In this document: piece by piece, positions 49,254 through 59,493 of the stretch | Position numbering within the stretch: the stretch's first letter is position 1 | Layout of the letters: the number at the start of each line of letters is the position of its first letter | Source: Prevotella sp. UBA7764 | GTDB taxonomy: Bacteria > Bacteroidota > Bacteroidia > Bacteroidales > Bacteroidaceae | NCBI GenBank assembly: GCA_002481295.1 | Contig: DLDU01000047.1 | Coordinates: 30,770 to 94,769, forward strand | Direction: 5' to 3' | Length of the DNA: 64,000 nt | The notes under the pieces: model-generated | The model's database searches: none | Seen by the model: the letters and a program-made list of their open reading frames with translations, nothing else | Told to the model about the DNA's origin: nothing | Made by a program: the position numbers and the translations under genes

Positions 49254-49688
49254 TTATCTTCTTTGACGAAAGAATTCCTGCATCAGCGTGGAGCACTCCT
49301 TTTCGAGTACACCAGAAGTGGTGGATGCCTTAGGGTGCAAGGCGTGTGGCGCATAGCAGGTATAGCCCCGTTTGGGATCAGAAGCCCCATAGACGACACG
49401 TGCCACCTGCGCCCAACCCAGTGCTCCGGCGCACATCGTACACGGCTCCACGGTGACATAGAGCGTACAGTCGGTCAGATACTTACCGCCTAAGAGGTTG
49501 GCGGCCGATGTGATGGCCAGCATCTCGGCATGAGCGGTGACATCGTGGAGCGTCTCGGTCTGGTTGTGTGCCCGTGCAATGACGCGGCCCTTGTTCACTA
49601 CGACAGCGCCCACGGGGATCTCTCCCTCGTCGAAGGCTGCCTGAGCCTCGCTCAATGCCAGTCGCATATAGTCTTCGTCGGTCATCAT
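49254..49688 (-). CDS. tadA: tRNA adenosine deaminase (TadA family)
   Basis: The 144-aa zinc-dependent deaminase makes inosine at the wobble position of tRNA-Arg. The motifs are HAEMLAI (His and catalytic Glu) and PCTMCAGA (two Cys zinc ligands). N-terminal YMRLALSEAQAAFDEGEIPV is typical of TadA. Length is slightly short but normal for Bacteroidetes. Confidence 0.93.
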   Translation of the reverse strand: MMTDEDYMRLALSEAQAAFDEGEIPVGAVVVNKGRVIARAHNQTETLHDVTAHAEMLAITSAANLLGGKYLTDCTLYVTVEPCTMCAGALGWAQVARVVYGASDPKRGYTCYAPHALHPKASTTSGVLEKECSTLMQEFFRQRR

Positions 49689-49706
49689 ACCTTATATATA
49701 TAATGT

Positions 49707-50588
49707 CTACTTCACCAGTATCACCAGATACTTGCTTGTACTCCAGAATAGCTGCGGATTGGTGATGTGCAGGACGTATTGGTTGAAGTTGTCACGCTGA
49801 AGCGTATAGCTGCTTGCCGGGTGCGTGGTGAGAATCTTGGCATATTTGGAGTAAAGCTTGATGTCCTTCTCCACTCTGATGTCGATCTTCATGAAGTAGT
49901 TATGGTTGAAAGACGCCTGCAGCACCTTTCCGCCAACGAGGATATTCTGCTCTTTCAGCTCGCTCTTCGTACCAAAGACATACCATGCCGTGTTGAGCTG
50001 CATGTCCTGACTATTGATCGTCTGTGTTTTCTGCTCACTCTCGTTCTGCAGGTCAGTGATGTTGTTATTGAGATTGTCAATGGTCTCGTCAAGTTCCGAG
50101 ATATGGATGTCCTTGGCATCGAGCTCAGCTCTGAGCTCTTGCAACTGTTGATCTTTCTCGCTCATGCGTCTCATCAGCCCCTCGATGGTGCGCTTGAACT
50201 CCTGACTTTTGAAGCTGCTCTGCCTGAGTTGTTTTTGCAGTTTGCTGATAAGAGCGCGGTTCTCTTGCATCTTGTCAGTGATGACCTTTATGTTCTTGGC
50301 GATCTCCTTGGCTTTATCCGTAGCATCTCCCTCGCCGGTCTGTGCCACATTGACACGGTTCTCGGCTATGTTGATGACCTCGAAGCCATCCTCAATCTGG
50401 TTGAGGGTCGCCATCATGTCATTGATCTCGTTGTCGCGTTGGGCGATGATTTTATTGAGCGAATCAGAAGTCTGGATATTTTGGAGCATGACGGGTGCTT
50501 GCTTCTTTCCCTTGCAACCAGTTACAAGAAGCGCTATGCATGTGAGAAACACGCACAAGAAAGAAGTATGGAGCAAGCGTAATGTCAT
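49707..50588 (-). CDS. Coiled-coil lipoprotein, unknown
   Basis: The 293-aa protein has a lipoprotein signal ending VTGCKGKK (Cys25). A long coiled coil (about 30-205, with ELRAELDAKDIHISELDETI) leads to a C-terminal beta region (WYVFGTKSELKEQNIL...). This resembles conserved Bacteroidetes lipoproteins of unknown role at the cell envelope. It overlaps rsmI by 4 nt. Confidence 0.8.
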   Translation of the reverse strand: MTLRLLHTSFLCVFLTCIALLVTGCKGKKQAPVMLQNIQTSDSLNKIIAQRDNEINDMMATLNQIEDGFEVINIAENRVNVAQTGEGDATDKAKEIAKNIKVITDKMQENRALISKLQKQLRQSSFKSQEFKRTIEGLMRRMSEKDQQLQELRAELDAKDIHISELDETIDNLNNNITDLQNESEQKTQTINSQDMQLNTAWYVFGTKSELKEQNILVGGKVLQASFNHNYFMKIDIRVEKDIKLYSKYAKILTTHPASSYTLQRDNFNQYVLHITNPQLFWSTSKYLVILVK

Positions 50589-51274
50589 ACCTGATGCTTT
50601 TTCGTATCTTTGCCAGCCAGCACGATGACGATCTCGCCTCGCGGTTCTGTAGCCTCGAAATGAGCGATAACCTCTTCGAGTGTGCCTCGGACGTGTTCTT
50701 CATGTATCTTAGAGATCTCCCGGGCCACGCTGACCTGCCTGTCTGCGCCGAACACCTCGGCAAACTGCTTGAGCGTCTTCAGCAATCTATAGGGCGACTC
50801 ATAGAAGACCATGGTACGTGTCTCGTCCTTCAAACTCTCCAGTCTCGTCTGCCGTCCTTTCTTTTGTGGCAGGAAGCCCTCGAAGCAGAAACGGTCGCAG
50901 GGCAGCCCCGATGACACAATGGCAGGGATGCAGGCTGTGGCACCGGGCAATGTGATCACCTCGATGTCGTTGCGTGCTGCCTCACGGGCAAGGAAGAATC
51001 CCGGGTCGCTGATGCCCGGCGTGCCTGCGTCACTGACCAGCGCAATGTTCTGTCCGGCCTTGAGTCGTTCGATGATACCCGACGTTGTCCCGTGCTCGTT
51101 GAACTTGTGATGGGCCATGAGATGATTGTTGATCTCATAGTGGCGAAGGAGGTTGCCTGAGGTTCGTGTGTCCTCAGCCAACACCAGATCAGCCTCTTTG
51201 AGTGTTCTCAAGGCTCGCAGTGTGATGTCTTCCATATTTCCCACTGGAGTGGGGATGATATACAATGTACCCAT
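50585..51274 (-). CDS. rsmI: 16S rRNA 2'-O-ribose methyltransferase (C1402)
   Basis: I start it at the ATG at 51274 (MGTLYIIPTPVGNMEDITLR), the family-typical beginning; ATGs 6 and 12 bp upstream are in frame. The SAM-dependent enzyme methylates C1402 of 16S rRNA. Motifs: LVLAEDTRTSGNLLRHY, LVSDAGTPGISDPGFFLARE, LPGATACIPAIVSSGLP and FEGFLPQKKGRQ. Length and order are normal. Confidence 0.96.
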   Translation of the reverse strand: MGTLYIIPTPVGNMEDITLRALRTLKEADLVLAEDTRTSGNLLRHYEINNHLMAHHKFNEHGTTSGIIERLKAGQNIALVSDAGTPGISDPGFFLAREAARNDIEVITLPGATACIPAIVSSGLPCDRFCFEGFLPQKKGRQTRLESLKDETRTMVFYESPYRLLKTLKQFAEVFGADRQVSVAREISKIHEEHVRGTLEEVIAHFEATEPRGEIVIVLAGKDTKKHQV

Positions 51275-51415
51275 AATCATTTGCAAATATAAGCAAAATA
51301 ATCGCTACGCCCAAATTTTATTTGCTTTTTTCTTTGGTAAGCAGAAATGTAGATATACAAATGATGTCTATTCGTCTTTTCTTATTATCTTTGCAAATAA
51401 AAAGAAAAAGAATAG

Positions 51416-52030
51416 ATGACAGAGAATCTGATAGGGGAGAGCCGCCGTCCCGGCCGCATCGAGGTGGTCTGTGGCAGCATGTTCTCCGGCAAGACAGAAG
51501 AGCTGATACGCCGTCTGCGCCGTGCCCGCTTTGCCAAGCAGCACGTTGCGATCTTCAAGCCGACGATGGACGTGCGTTATTCGCCCCGCGATGTGGTGAG
51601 TCACGACCATACAGCTTTGAGATCCATCCCCGTGCATCAGTCCGACGAGATACTGAAGTTGTCGGGAGGATGTGATGTGGTTGGTATCGACGAGGCACAG
51701 TTCTTTGACGACCATCTTGTCGCTGTGTGCAACAAACTGGCCTATCAGGGGGTACGCGTTATCATTGCCGGATTGGACATGGACTTCCTTGGCAATCCTT
51801 TCGGACCGATGCCTGCGCTGATGGCGGTGGCCGACGAGGTGACCAAAGTACACGCCATTTGTGTCAAGTGTGGATCGCTGGCTTATGCCAGTCATCGGTT
51901 GGTCAACGACAAGGAGCAGGTGATGCTCGGCGAGAAGCAGGAGTATGAACCCTTGTGCCGCGATTGTTTCCAGAAAGCACTCCTGGACGACAAGCGTAAC
52001 GCACAAAGCCGCAATCTCTTCGAAAAATAG
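51416..52030 (+). CDS. tdk: Thymidine kinase
   Basis: The 204-aa salvage enzyme makes dTMP from thymidine. P-loop [23 protein letters not shown] (Walker B), the lasso [15 protein letters not shown] with C-x2-C, and a second Cys pair in LCRDC forming the zinc site. A promoter-like TATCTTTG lies at 51386-51393. It is divergent from rsmI. Confidence 0.96.
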   Translation: MTENLIGESRRPGRIEVVCGSMFSGKTEELIRRLRRARFAKQHVAIFKPTMDVRYSPRDVVSHDHTALRSIPVHQSDEILKLSGGCDVVGIDEAQFFDDHLVAVCNKLAYQGVRVIIAGLDMDFLGNPFGPMPALMAVADEVTKVHAICVKCGSLAYASHRLVNDKEQVMLGEKQEYEPLCRDCFQKALLDDKRNAQSRNLFEK

Positions 52031-52077
52031 CGCATGGGCAACTGTGCGCAATGAATTCATTAGTCAATTATCGTATT

Positions 52078-53232
52078 ATGCCAAAGGAAATCACATTTGA
52101 TCGTTTCATACGTTGGGTAGGAATCGGAGCCATCGTCTTGGCCGTATTCCTGCTGGTGGACTATCTGAGCAGTGTGCTGCTGCCTTTCTTCATCGCGTGG
52201 CTCTTCGCCTATCTGCTCTATCCGATGGTGAAGTTTGTGGAGAACAAACTTCATGTGCGGGTGCGTGCCCTGTCGATTATCATCACCATGATCGTGGTCT
52301 TTGCCGTCATCGGCGGTATGCTCTATTTCATCATTCCGCCAATGATCGAACAGTTCCAGCGGTTGTATGTCATCCTCACCCATTGGGTGCATGGAGCAGC
52401 GCACACTAACAACATCAGCGGGTGGATTTCCAACTGGCTCATCCATAACCAGCACACGGTGGAACACTTCTTTAAGAGCCCCGACTTTACCAATATCCTG
52501 AAGAATGTAGCCCCAAAGCTGTTCTCAGTAGTGAGTCAGACTGCGAGCATCGTGATGAGCATCGTGGCATCGCTGATCACCTTATTATATATGTTCTTCA
52601 TCCTGATGGACTACGAGTTCCTTACCAACAACTGGATTCGTATCTTCCCTGTGAAGAACCGTCCGTTCTGGCATGAGCTTGCCGGAGACGTGGAACGGGA
52701 GTTGAACAACTACATCCGCGGTCAAGGCCTCGTGGCTCTTTGCATGGGCGTCATGTTCTGCATAGGCTTTACCATCATGGATTTTCCGATGGCTATTGGC
52801 TTAGGTATCCTCATCGGAGTGCTGGATTTAGTACCTTATCTTCACACCTTCGCCCTCATCCCTACGGCTTTCCTTGCCATGCTCAAGGCTGCCGACACCG
52901 GTCAGAATTTCTGGATGGTCTTCGGCTTGGCTGTTGGTCTCTTTGCTTTGGTACAGGTGATCACTGACATGATCGTCACGCCGCACATCATGGGCAAGGC
53001 GATGGGACTCAACCCGGCCATTCTTCTGCTCTCTCTTTCTGTGTGGGGTGCTATTCTGGGATTCATCGGATTGATCGTTGCTTTGCCGTTGACGACACTG
53101 CTTATCACCTATTGGAAGAAATACGTCACCAAGGAGGAGAGTGTCGGTAGGCTGAAGGCTAAACCGATATCCAACAGCCGACGCGACCAGACGCCTCTAC
53201 AACAGAGGAGTGAGGCTTCTTTTGAAGATTGA
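52078..53232 (+). CDS. AI-2E family transporter (permease)
   Basis: The 384-aa membrane protein has the family's pattern of about seven or eight TM helices. N-terminal pair (IGAIVLAVFLLVDYLSSVLL), a large periplasmic loop, then conserved IRGQGLVALCMGVMFCIGF, VLDLVPYLHTFALIPTAFLA and ITDMIVTPHIMGKAMGLNPA. It may export small molecules; the substrate is not known. I start it at the ATG at 52078; the ATG at 52051 adds 9 residues. Confidence 0.9.
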   Translation: MPKEITFDRFIRWVGIGAIVLAVFLLVDYLSSVLLPFFIAWLFAYLLYPMVKFVENKLHVRVRALSIIITMIVVFAVIGGMLYFIIPPMIEQFQRLYVILTHWVHGAAHTNNISGWISNWLIHNQHTVEHFFKSPDFTNILKNVAPKLFSVVSQTASIVMSIVASLITLLYMFFILMDYEFLTNNWIRIFPVKNRPFWHELAGDVERELNNYIRGQGLVALCMGVMFCIGFTIMDFPMAIGLGILIGVLDLVPYLHTFALIPTAFLAMLKAADTGQNFWMVFGLAVGLFALVQVITDMIVTPHIMGKAMGLNPAILLLSLSVWGAILGFIGLIVALPLTTLLITYWKKYVTKEESVGRLKAKPISNSRRDQTPLQQRSEASFED

Positions 53233-53290
53233 GATAGGTGCGTCAAGACGCATATCTCTACTTTTGGACAAATGATAGAAAGTTTTTCGC

Positions 53291-54409
53291 ATGAAAAAGA
53301 CCATATTATTGTGCTTCGGACTTTGTCTCTTGATGTTGTCTCCCTGCATTTCTTTGTATGCTCAGGTGGTTGACTTGCCCCGCAGCTATGCCTATATCGT
53401 CAGATATGACAAGAGCCACACGCTCATGCGTCAAGGTACAGACTTCAATGTCGTGGACTTGGATATAGAGTGGCCCGTGGTAATAGGCTCTACACAGGTC
53501 GGTGCCCTGCAGCAGCAGATTGCCTCTACGGTATTGATGTCCGATGGCGTGGACTATGACAAATCAGTGCACGACTTCCTCGCGCACTATGGCACACCGG
53601 TATCAGGAAAGCTCGACAGTCTGCCCGATGACCGTCACTTCTGCTATGTCACCGCCTCTGCCACGATCAAAAGTTACAGTCCTGGCAAATACATCGTCTA
53701 TCAACTTGACCGCAAAGTGGCGCCGCAGTCACTGAGTTCACAGCAAGTTGCGGATGACCATTTTATCTGCGTCTATGATCTCCATACCCAGAAGATCCTG
53801 CAACTCGGTGATTTGATGAAGACCTATCAACTGCAATCATCAGCCGACAGCCCCTTGATCACACTGCTGACAAGCGTGCTCAACGACAATGAATATAATC
53901 GTCTGCAATCCGTGGAGGTGTTGGCTGTGTGGCCGGAAGACTCTCTTGTAGGTATGCGCGTCAGATATGGTCTTGACAATGGCGGCTATACTTCAGAGTT
54001 GAAGATGCGCTATGACTATGCCAAATCAGTATTGACCAAGCAATACCGCAACCTTCTGAAACCGGCAATTGCCCATCAAACTGTTTATGCCTCTCTGCCA
54101 CTGAGCCTTGTGAAAGACACGCTCTGCTATGATCCCGATCAACTGCCGACAGAAAAAGACCATGATTTAGCCAAACGTTATATGGCAGCTCAGACCATCT
54201 CAAGCTACCAAGGTACCGGCACGGTGCTCGTTTCTTATGTTGTCGACCGTGACGGCCGCCCGACTGATTTGACGGTTGTCAACCCTGTCTCACCTTCCGC
54301 AGACCGTTGGGCCGTGTCCGTTGTGAGAGGTATGCCTCCTTTGCAACCAGCCCTGAAAGCTGGCAGACCCGTCCCCACACGGTTGATACGGGGATTCAGA
54401 TTTCAATAA
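53291..54409 (+). CDS. Exported protein with C-terminal TonB-like domain
   Basis: The 372-aa protein has a signal peptide (MKKTILLCFGLCLLMLSPCI, cleaved after SLYA). Most of it is an unknown beta-rich region, and the last about 80 residues form a TonB C-terminal-like fold (GTVLVSYVVDRDGRPTDLTV, then PTRLIRGFRF). There is no membrane anchor, so it is probably periplasmic rather than an energy transducer. It stands alone. Confidence 0.75.
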   Translation: MKKTILLCFGLCLLMLSPCISLYAQVVDLPRSYAYIVRYDKSHTLMRQGTDFNVVDLDIEWPVVIGSTQVGALQQQIASTVLMSDGVDYDKSVHDFLAHYGTPVSGKLDSLPDDRHFCYVTASATIKSYSPGKYIVYQLDRKVAPQSLSSQQVADDHFICVYDLHTQKILQLGDLMKTYQLQSSADSPLITLLTSVLNDNEYNRLQSVEVLAVWPEDSLVGMRVRYGLDNGGYTSELKMRYDYAKSVLTKQYRNLLKPAIAHQTVYASLPLSLVKDTLCYDPDQLPTEKDHDLAKRYMAAQTISSYQGTGTVLVSYVVDRDGRPTDLTVVNPVSPSADRWAVSVVRGMPPLQPALKAGRPVPTRLIRGFRFQ

Positions 54410-54428
54410 AGTGACAAAGGATAACTGA

Positions 54429-54490
54429 CTTATACACATTATATATAGGCTATACTTATTATATATATGGGCTATACACATTATATATAT
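54429..54490. repeat. Three imperfect tandem repeats in an AT-rich intergenic stretch
   Basis: Units of about 20-21 bp with the core CTATAC(A/T)(C/T)ATTATATATA recur three times. The stretch 54410-55048 is otherwise gene-free, very AT-rich, and holds only the promoter at 54975-55006. Confidence 0.6.
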
Positions 54491-54974
54491 AGTATAGTTT
54501 ATACTATTTCCTCTTATAGCTAGCATCGTAGCAATGTTTGGGTTGGTTGATTGAATACCTGTTCTATTAGATCTGAACGTACTCTCAGAAGATAGACACT
54601 TTGATAAATTGAAATTGAAACATTGTTTTTTGATTCATAATCTATCAAAAAACAACGTTTTTCTGTATCTGTACTTTCGAATCGTAAGCTTTAATTCTTG
54701 ATATATATCAATTTGCTTATGTGGTAAATGTTACTTATAAATATGGTTTTTTATATTGTAGTTAAATGCATAGGAGTCTCGTCTGTAAACTGAAAATTGT
54801 GTGCGAGCACTTACATAATGTCATGTTTGAGCCAACTAAGTATTGCATGACAGATACCAAAGCTTACACTTTGCTTGTTTTGACTCGAAATTCTTTCAGA
54901 ATAAAAACAAAAGTCTCTTTTAAATTATAATCAAAATTTGAGCTAAAAATAATGATAAAATTGTGTTAAAGGAA

Positions 54975-55006
54975 TTTGGAGATTCAATATAAAATGCATA
55001 CCTTTG
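54975..55006 (+). promoter_or_regulatory. Promoter of the small exported MORN-like gene
   Basis: TTTG (54975-54978), a 20-nt spacer and TACCTTTG (54999-55006) fit the Bacteroidetes consensus, 42 bp before the ATG. Confidence 0.75.
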
Positions 55007-55048
55007 CAGTGTCAAAAAGAAAAAGTAAAACTAAGAAAGGAAACCGAT

Positions 55049-55561
55049 ATGAAAAAGTTGATGATTTTATCAATGATGTTTCTCGCAGTTCTGAGTGCTT
55101 CAGCTCGTAAGCATGTGAGCGAGAGTGCAACTGTCGTTGCAGACACTATCTACTACGCTGCAAATCAGCAGAACGTACAGGATCGTGGCCAGGCTGCTTA
55201 CTATCGTCTGCTCAAGCAGGATGGTAAAGGACTCAACAAGGAAGATGTCTTCCAGGACTTCTATATGAACGGGAACCTCAAGGCCGAGGGTGGATACAGC
55301 TTCATCGATCTCGGTAATGACAAGAACACCGTCCTCAACGGCGAGGTCACTACATACTACATCAACGGCAAGGAGAAGCTCCATGGCAACTATGTCAATG
55401 GCAAGCGTCAAGGCTACTTCACATTGCAGCTCCGCAACGGTGGTGTCGCTGTGGTAGAATACAACAACGGTAAGTCGAAGTACAACTACTTCATGGTTAC
55501 CATGCCTGACGGCACTCAGGAGAAACGCCCACTGAGCGAGATCCAAGAGTTGCTCCAGTAA
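55049..55561 (+). CDS. Small exported protein with MORN/YwqK-like repeats
   Basis: I start it at the ATG at 55049 (MKKLMILSMMFLAVLSASA signal peptide), after the promoter; an upstream frame to 55004 overlaps the promoter. The 170-aa product has MORN-like strands (FYMNGNLKAEGGYSFID, YYINGKEKLHGNYVNGKRQG, NGGVAVVEYNNGKSKYN). This resembles the YwqK group of small repeat proteins. Location is periplasmic or cell surface, function unknown. A terminator follows. Confidence 0.8.
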   Translation: MKKLMILSMMFLAVLSASARKHVSESATVVADTIYYAANQQNVQDRGQAAYYRLLKQDGKGLNKEDVFQDFYMNGNLKAEGGYSFIDLGNDKNTVLNGEVTTYYINGKEKLHGNYVNGKRQGYFTLQLRNGGVAVVEYNNGKSKYNYFMVTMPDGTQEKRPLSEIQELLQ

Positions 55562-55671
55562 TAGAAGACCATAGTTCTCAAGATACTAAAGTCAGACTAA
55601 ATACATCTTATTTTCATAAATAGAATCTCTCTTACAATAATAATACGATTTATTTTTTAATTTCTTTTATG

Positions 55672-55706
55672 AGCCCTTTGTTCGTGAGAATGAAGGGCTT
55701 TTTTGT
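55672..55706 (+). terminator. Terminator after the MORN-like gene
   Basis: AGCCCTT (55672-55678) pairs with AAGGGCT (55693-55699) and is followed by TTTTTTGTTTTT. Confidence 0.8.
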
Positions 55707-55808
55707 TTTTTTTGAATAGGAATAGGCTGCTGGATGTTATTTATCATAACAGCCATTATGCGCAAAACTGGTTTCTAAGCCTCAAAAAGGGGAAAAAAAG
55801 ATAGTTCA

Positions 55809-55928
55809 CTACGTAGGAAAACACCTTTCCCTGCGTAGGAAAAGATCTTTTTCTAGGTAGGTTACAATATCAGTCACATGTTTTTGACCCCTCGAACACA
55901 CAGCTTTGACCCCTCGAACACACAGCTT
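55809..55928. repeat. Short direct repeats upstream of the DUF2723 gene
   Basis: CTRCGTAGGAAAA occurs at about 55809 and 55831. A 22-bp unit beginning TTGACCCCTCGAACAC is repeated in tandem exactly (55884-55906 and 55906-55928). The stretch 55562-56156 carries no gene. A TATCTTTG box at 56106-56113 is a likely -7 element for the next gene, without a clear -33. Confidence 0.65.
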
Positions 55929-56156
55929 CGTCCCCAACATAACATAGCTTCGTTCCCAAGGCCTCTTGGCTTTGCTTCATCAAAACATTGGTAAAAACAT
56001 CATAAAACATCAGAGACAGATACCATGAAATTAGTTTTCTCTCATTCTTAAGATAAAAATATTAAATAAAGTTCTGAAAGATCGTCTATTCTCCTTGCTT
56101 TTTGCTATCTTTGCAAAGTTTTTATTGCAATAACACAATTATAGGTTAATAAAATA

Positions 56157-59100
56157 ATGAAGCAGTACAGATTAGTGGACAATGTGCTGGGATGGCTTGT
56201 GTTTGCCATAGCGGCCTTTACCTATTGCTCCACCATCGAGCCGACAGCCTCTTTTTGGGACTGTCCAGAGTTTATTACCACAGGCTATAAACTTGAAATC
56301 GGTCACCCGCCCGGGGCACCGTTCTTCATGCTCACGGCCAATCTCTTCAGTCATTTTGCCAGTGATCCCAGCCAGGTCGCACGCATGGTGAACACGATGA
56401 GCGCGTTGCTCTCAGCCACCACAATCTTGTTTCTGTTCTGGACGATCACACACCTGACACGCAAACTGATTGTTAAGGATTGGGCATCGCTGACCTTGGG
56501 CAAGACCATCGCCATAGAAGCCAGTGGCGTCGTGGGCGCACTGATCTACACATGGAGTGACACCTTCTGGTTCTCTGCCGTGGAAGGTGAGGTCTATGCC
56601 TACTCTTCTGCGTTCACCGCTATTGTGTTTTGGCTGATACTGAAATGGGAAGACCATGCCGACGAGCCCCATTCCGACCGGTGGCTGGTACTCATTTTCT
56701 ATATGACAGGACTCAGCATCGGCGTGCACCTGCTCAACTTGCTGTGTCTGCCTGCCATCGTGCTGGTCTACTGCTATCGCCGTTTCCCCAACATCGAGCT
56801 GAAGGGTTCTCTGATCGCCCTCTTGGTATCTTTTGTGCTGGTGGCCGCCGTGCTCTATGGCGTCATCCCGGGAATTGTCACTGTGGGCGGCTGGTTTGAG
56901 CTGCTCTTTGTCAATGTGTTGGGCCTGCCTTTCAACACGGGACTGGTCATCTACATTGCTTTGCTGGTGGCTTCCACGCTTTGGGCCATCTATGAAAGCT
57001 ATGTCGGACGCAACAGGAAACTGGAGAACATCTCTACCCTCTTGGCTTTCGCGCTGATCGGTGTTCCGTTCATCGGCTATGGCTGGCGCGCCGTCGTCTG
57101 CGGCATCGTCATCCTCGCGATCGTATGGTGGCTGTTCAACCGCAAGAAGATTGTGGAAAAGAAACCGGTATATCTCGTCAGTTCACATCTGAAAAATACC
57201 GTGCTGCTGTGTATGCTGATGCTGATGATCGGCTACTCAAGCTATGCGCTCATCGTCATCCGCTCGGTTGCCAACCCGCCGATGGATCAGAACTCACCGG
57301 AGGATATCTTCACGCTGGGCTCTTATCTCAGCCGTGATCAGTATGGAAGCTATCCCCTACTCTATGGTCAGGCTTACACTTCGCAGGTCGCTTTGGAGCA
57401 GGATGGCGATATGTGCAAGCCTAAGATGACCGAGGGTGCTCCTATCTACAGCCGCAAGGAAAAGGCTTCCAAGGATGAGAAGGACTCTTACTTCATCGTC
57501 TCTCACCGCAACAACTATATCTATGCGCAGAACATGCTCTTCCCCCGTATGTGGGACAGCAACCATGCACAGGACTACGAGAGTTGGATGGGTGGCGTAG
57601 ATGGTACTGAAGTTCCCTATGACCGTTGCGGCGAGCAGATGACCGTGAAGATGCCATCACAGATCGACAATATCAAGTTCTTCCTGTCCTACCAGTGCAA
57701 CTTCATGTACTGGCGCTACTTCATGTGGAACTTTGCAGGTCGCCAAAACGACATTCAGGGCAATGGCGAGCCTGAGCACGGCAACTGGATCACGGGTATC
57801 TCTTTCCTCGACAACGCCCGCCTAGGTGATCAGAGCAAACTGCCTGACGATCTGAAGATGAACAAAGGTCACAACGTCTTCTATTGTCTGCCCTTGCTGT
57901 TGGGGCTCATTGGACTTTTCTGGCAGGCATTCCGTGGTCGTCGCGGCATCCGTCAGTTCTGGGTAGTCTGCTTCCTGTTCTTCATGACAGGTCTTGCCAT
58001 CGTTGTCTACCTCAATCAGACGCCGGTACAGCCACGTGAGCGTGACTATGCTTACGCCGGTTCGTTCTATGCGTTCGCCATTTGGTGTGGTATGGGTGTG
58101 GCCGCCTTGGTCGACCTGATGAAGAAATATCTCAAGGTCGAAAGCCCGATCGCTATCGGAGCCCTCAGTCTCGTGTGCTTGCTCGTACCGATTCAGATGG
58201 TCAGCCAGACGTGGGATGACCACGACCGTTCAGGCCGTTACACCTGCCGCGACTTCGGCCGCAACTATCTGATGACGCTCCAGGACAAGGGCAATCCGAT
58301 CATCTTCACCAACGGTGACAACGATACCTTCCCACTCTGGTACAACCAGGAGACAGAGGGCGTACGTACTGATGCACGTGTCTGCAACCTCAGCTATCTG
58401 CAAACCGACTGGTATATCGACCAGATGAAGCGTCCGGCGTATGGTTCGCCATCCGTGCCGATCACCTGGCCGCGTCTCGACTACTGTTCGGGAACCAACG
58501 AATATGTTGAGGTCAACCCAAGTCTGAAGTCACAGGTTCTTGACTTCTACAAGAAGAATCCGATGGCCGCTAAGGCTCAGTTCGGTGACAATCCATTCGA
58601 ACTGGCCAACGTGATGAAGTACTGGGTACGCTCTAAAGACGCAGACATGCATGTCATACCGACCGATACGCTCTACGTCACCATCGACAAGAACGCTGTT
58701 AAGCACAGTGGCATGATGATGGCCAGCGACACAATCCCCGACCGTATGGTCATCTCGCTCAAAGGCAAGAACGCTCTTTACAAGAACGACTTGATGATGC
58801 TGGAGATGATTGCGCACTGCAACTGGACGCGGCCTATCTATGTCGCCTTGACGGTGGGTCAGGAAAACTATATGAATCTCGGTGACAACTTCATTCAGGA
58901 AGGTCTTGCCAACCGCATCTCGCCGTTCACCACGAATGCTCTGGGCGCCAAGAACTACGACACGCAGAAGGTCTACAACAACCTGATGTACCGCTACCGC
59001 TACGGTGGTCTGAGCAAGCCTGGGCTGTATATTGATGAGACCGTCATGCGCATGTGTTACACTCATCGCCGTCTCTTCGGTCAGCTTGCCCTACACCTTA

Positions 59101-59486
59101 TCGCCGAGGGACAAAAGGCCAAGGCACTGAAAGTGTTGCAGAAGGCTGAGAAAGAACTCCCGACATACAACATTCCGATGAACTACATGAGTGGCGGCAA
59201 TGACATTGCCCATGCCTACGCCCTGTTGGGACAGAAGAAGAAGGCGTTGGAAGTTATCAACCAAGTATGGAAGAATGCCAGCCAATACGAGCAGTACTAT
59301 CTGAGTGAGGAAGGCATTCAGTTCCAAGGCTCTCAGCGTGACTGCCTGATGCAGCTGTCGATTATGACAGAGATGACAAAGATCACCGAACTGGTTGACC
59401 CTGTTCTGGCCAAGAAGCAAAACAGCCAAATCGACGCCTACTATCGCATGTATGTAGGCAAAGGCGGTCAGCAATTAGGACAGTAA
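56157..59486 (+). CDS. DUF2723-family membrane protein (predicted glycosyltransferase-like)
   Basis: The 1109-aa protein has an N-terminal multi-helix membrane part, about 12 segments within residues 1-690. Hallmarks of DUF2723 are CSTIEPTASFWDCPEFITTG, KLEIGHPPGAPFFM and NQTPVQPRERDYAYAGSFYA. A soluble C-terminal part (TPR-like, LKVLQKAEKELPTYNIPMNY) follows. The fold resembles lipid-linked sugar (GT-C type) transferases, possibly protein O-glycosylation. Substrate and acceptor are unknown. The next gene starts 7 bp later. Confidence 0.88.
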   Translation: MKQYRLVDNVLGWLVFAIAAFTYCSTIEPTASFWDCPEFITTGYKLEIGHPPGAPFFMLTANLFSHFASDPSQVARMVNTMSALLSATTILFLFWTITHLTRKLIVKDWASLTLGKTIAIEASGVVGALIYTWSDTFWFSAVEGEVYAYSSAFTAIVFWLILKWEDHADEPHSDRWLVLIFYMTGLSIGVHLLNLLCLPAIVLVYCYRRFPNIELKGSLIALLVSFVLVAAVLYGVIPGIVTVGGWFELLFVNVLGLPFNTGLVIYIALLVASTLWAIYESYVGRNRKLENISTLLAFALIGVPFIGYGWRAVVCGIVILAIVWWLFNRKKIVEKKPVYLVSSHLKNTVLLCMLMLMIGYSSYALIVIRSVANPPMDQNSPEDIFTLGSYLSRDQYGSYPLLYGQAYTSQVALEQDGDMCKPKMTEGAPIYSRKEKASKDEKDSYFIVSHRNNYIYAQNMLFPRMWDSNHAQDYESWMGGVDGTEVPYDRCGEQMTVKMPSQIDNIKFFLSYQCNFMYWRYFMWNFAGRQNDIQGNGEPEHGNWITGISFLDNARLGDQSKLPDDLKMNKGHNVFYCLPLLLGLIGLFWQAFRGRRGIRQFWVVCFLFFMTGLAIVVYLNQTPVQPRERDYAYAGSFYAFAIWCGMGVAALVDLMKKYLKVESPIAIGALSLVCLLVPIQMVSQTWDDHDRSGRYTCRDFGRNYLMTLQDKGNPIIFTNGDNDTFPLWYNQETEGVRTDARVCNLSYLQTDWYIDQMKRPAYGSPSVPITWPRLDYCSGTNEYVEVNPSLKSQVLDFYKKNPMAAKAQFGDNPFELANVMKYWVRSKDADMHVIPTDTLYVTIDKNAVKHSGMMMASDTIPDRMVISLKGKNALYKNDLMMLEMIAHCNWTRPIYVALTVGQENYMNLGDNFIQEGLANRISPFTTNALGAKNYDTQKVYNNLMYRYRYGGLSKPGLYIDETVMRMCYTHRRLFGQLALHLIAEGQKAKALKVLQKAEKELPTYNIPMNYMSGGNDIAHAYALLGQKKKALEVINQVWKNASQYEQYYLSEEGIQFQGSQRDCLMQLSIMTEMTKITELVDPVLAKKQNSQIDAYYRMYVGKGGQQLGQ

Positions 59487-59493
59487 CCTCGCC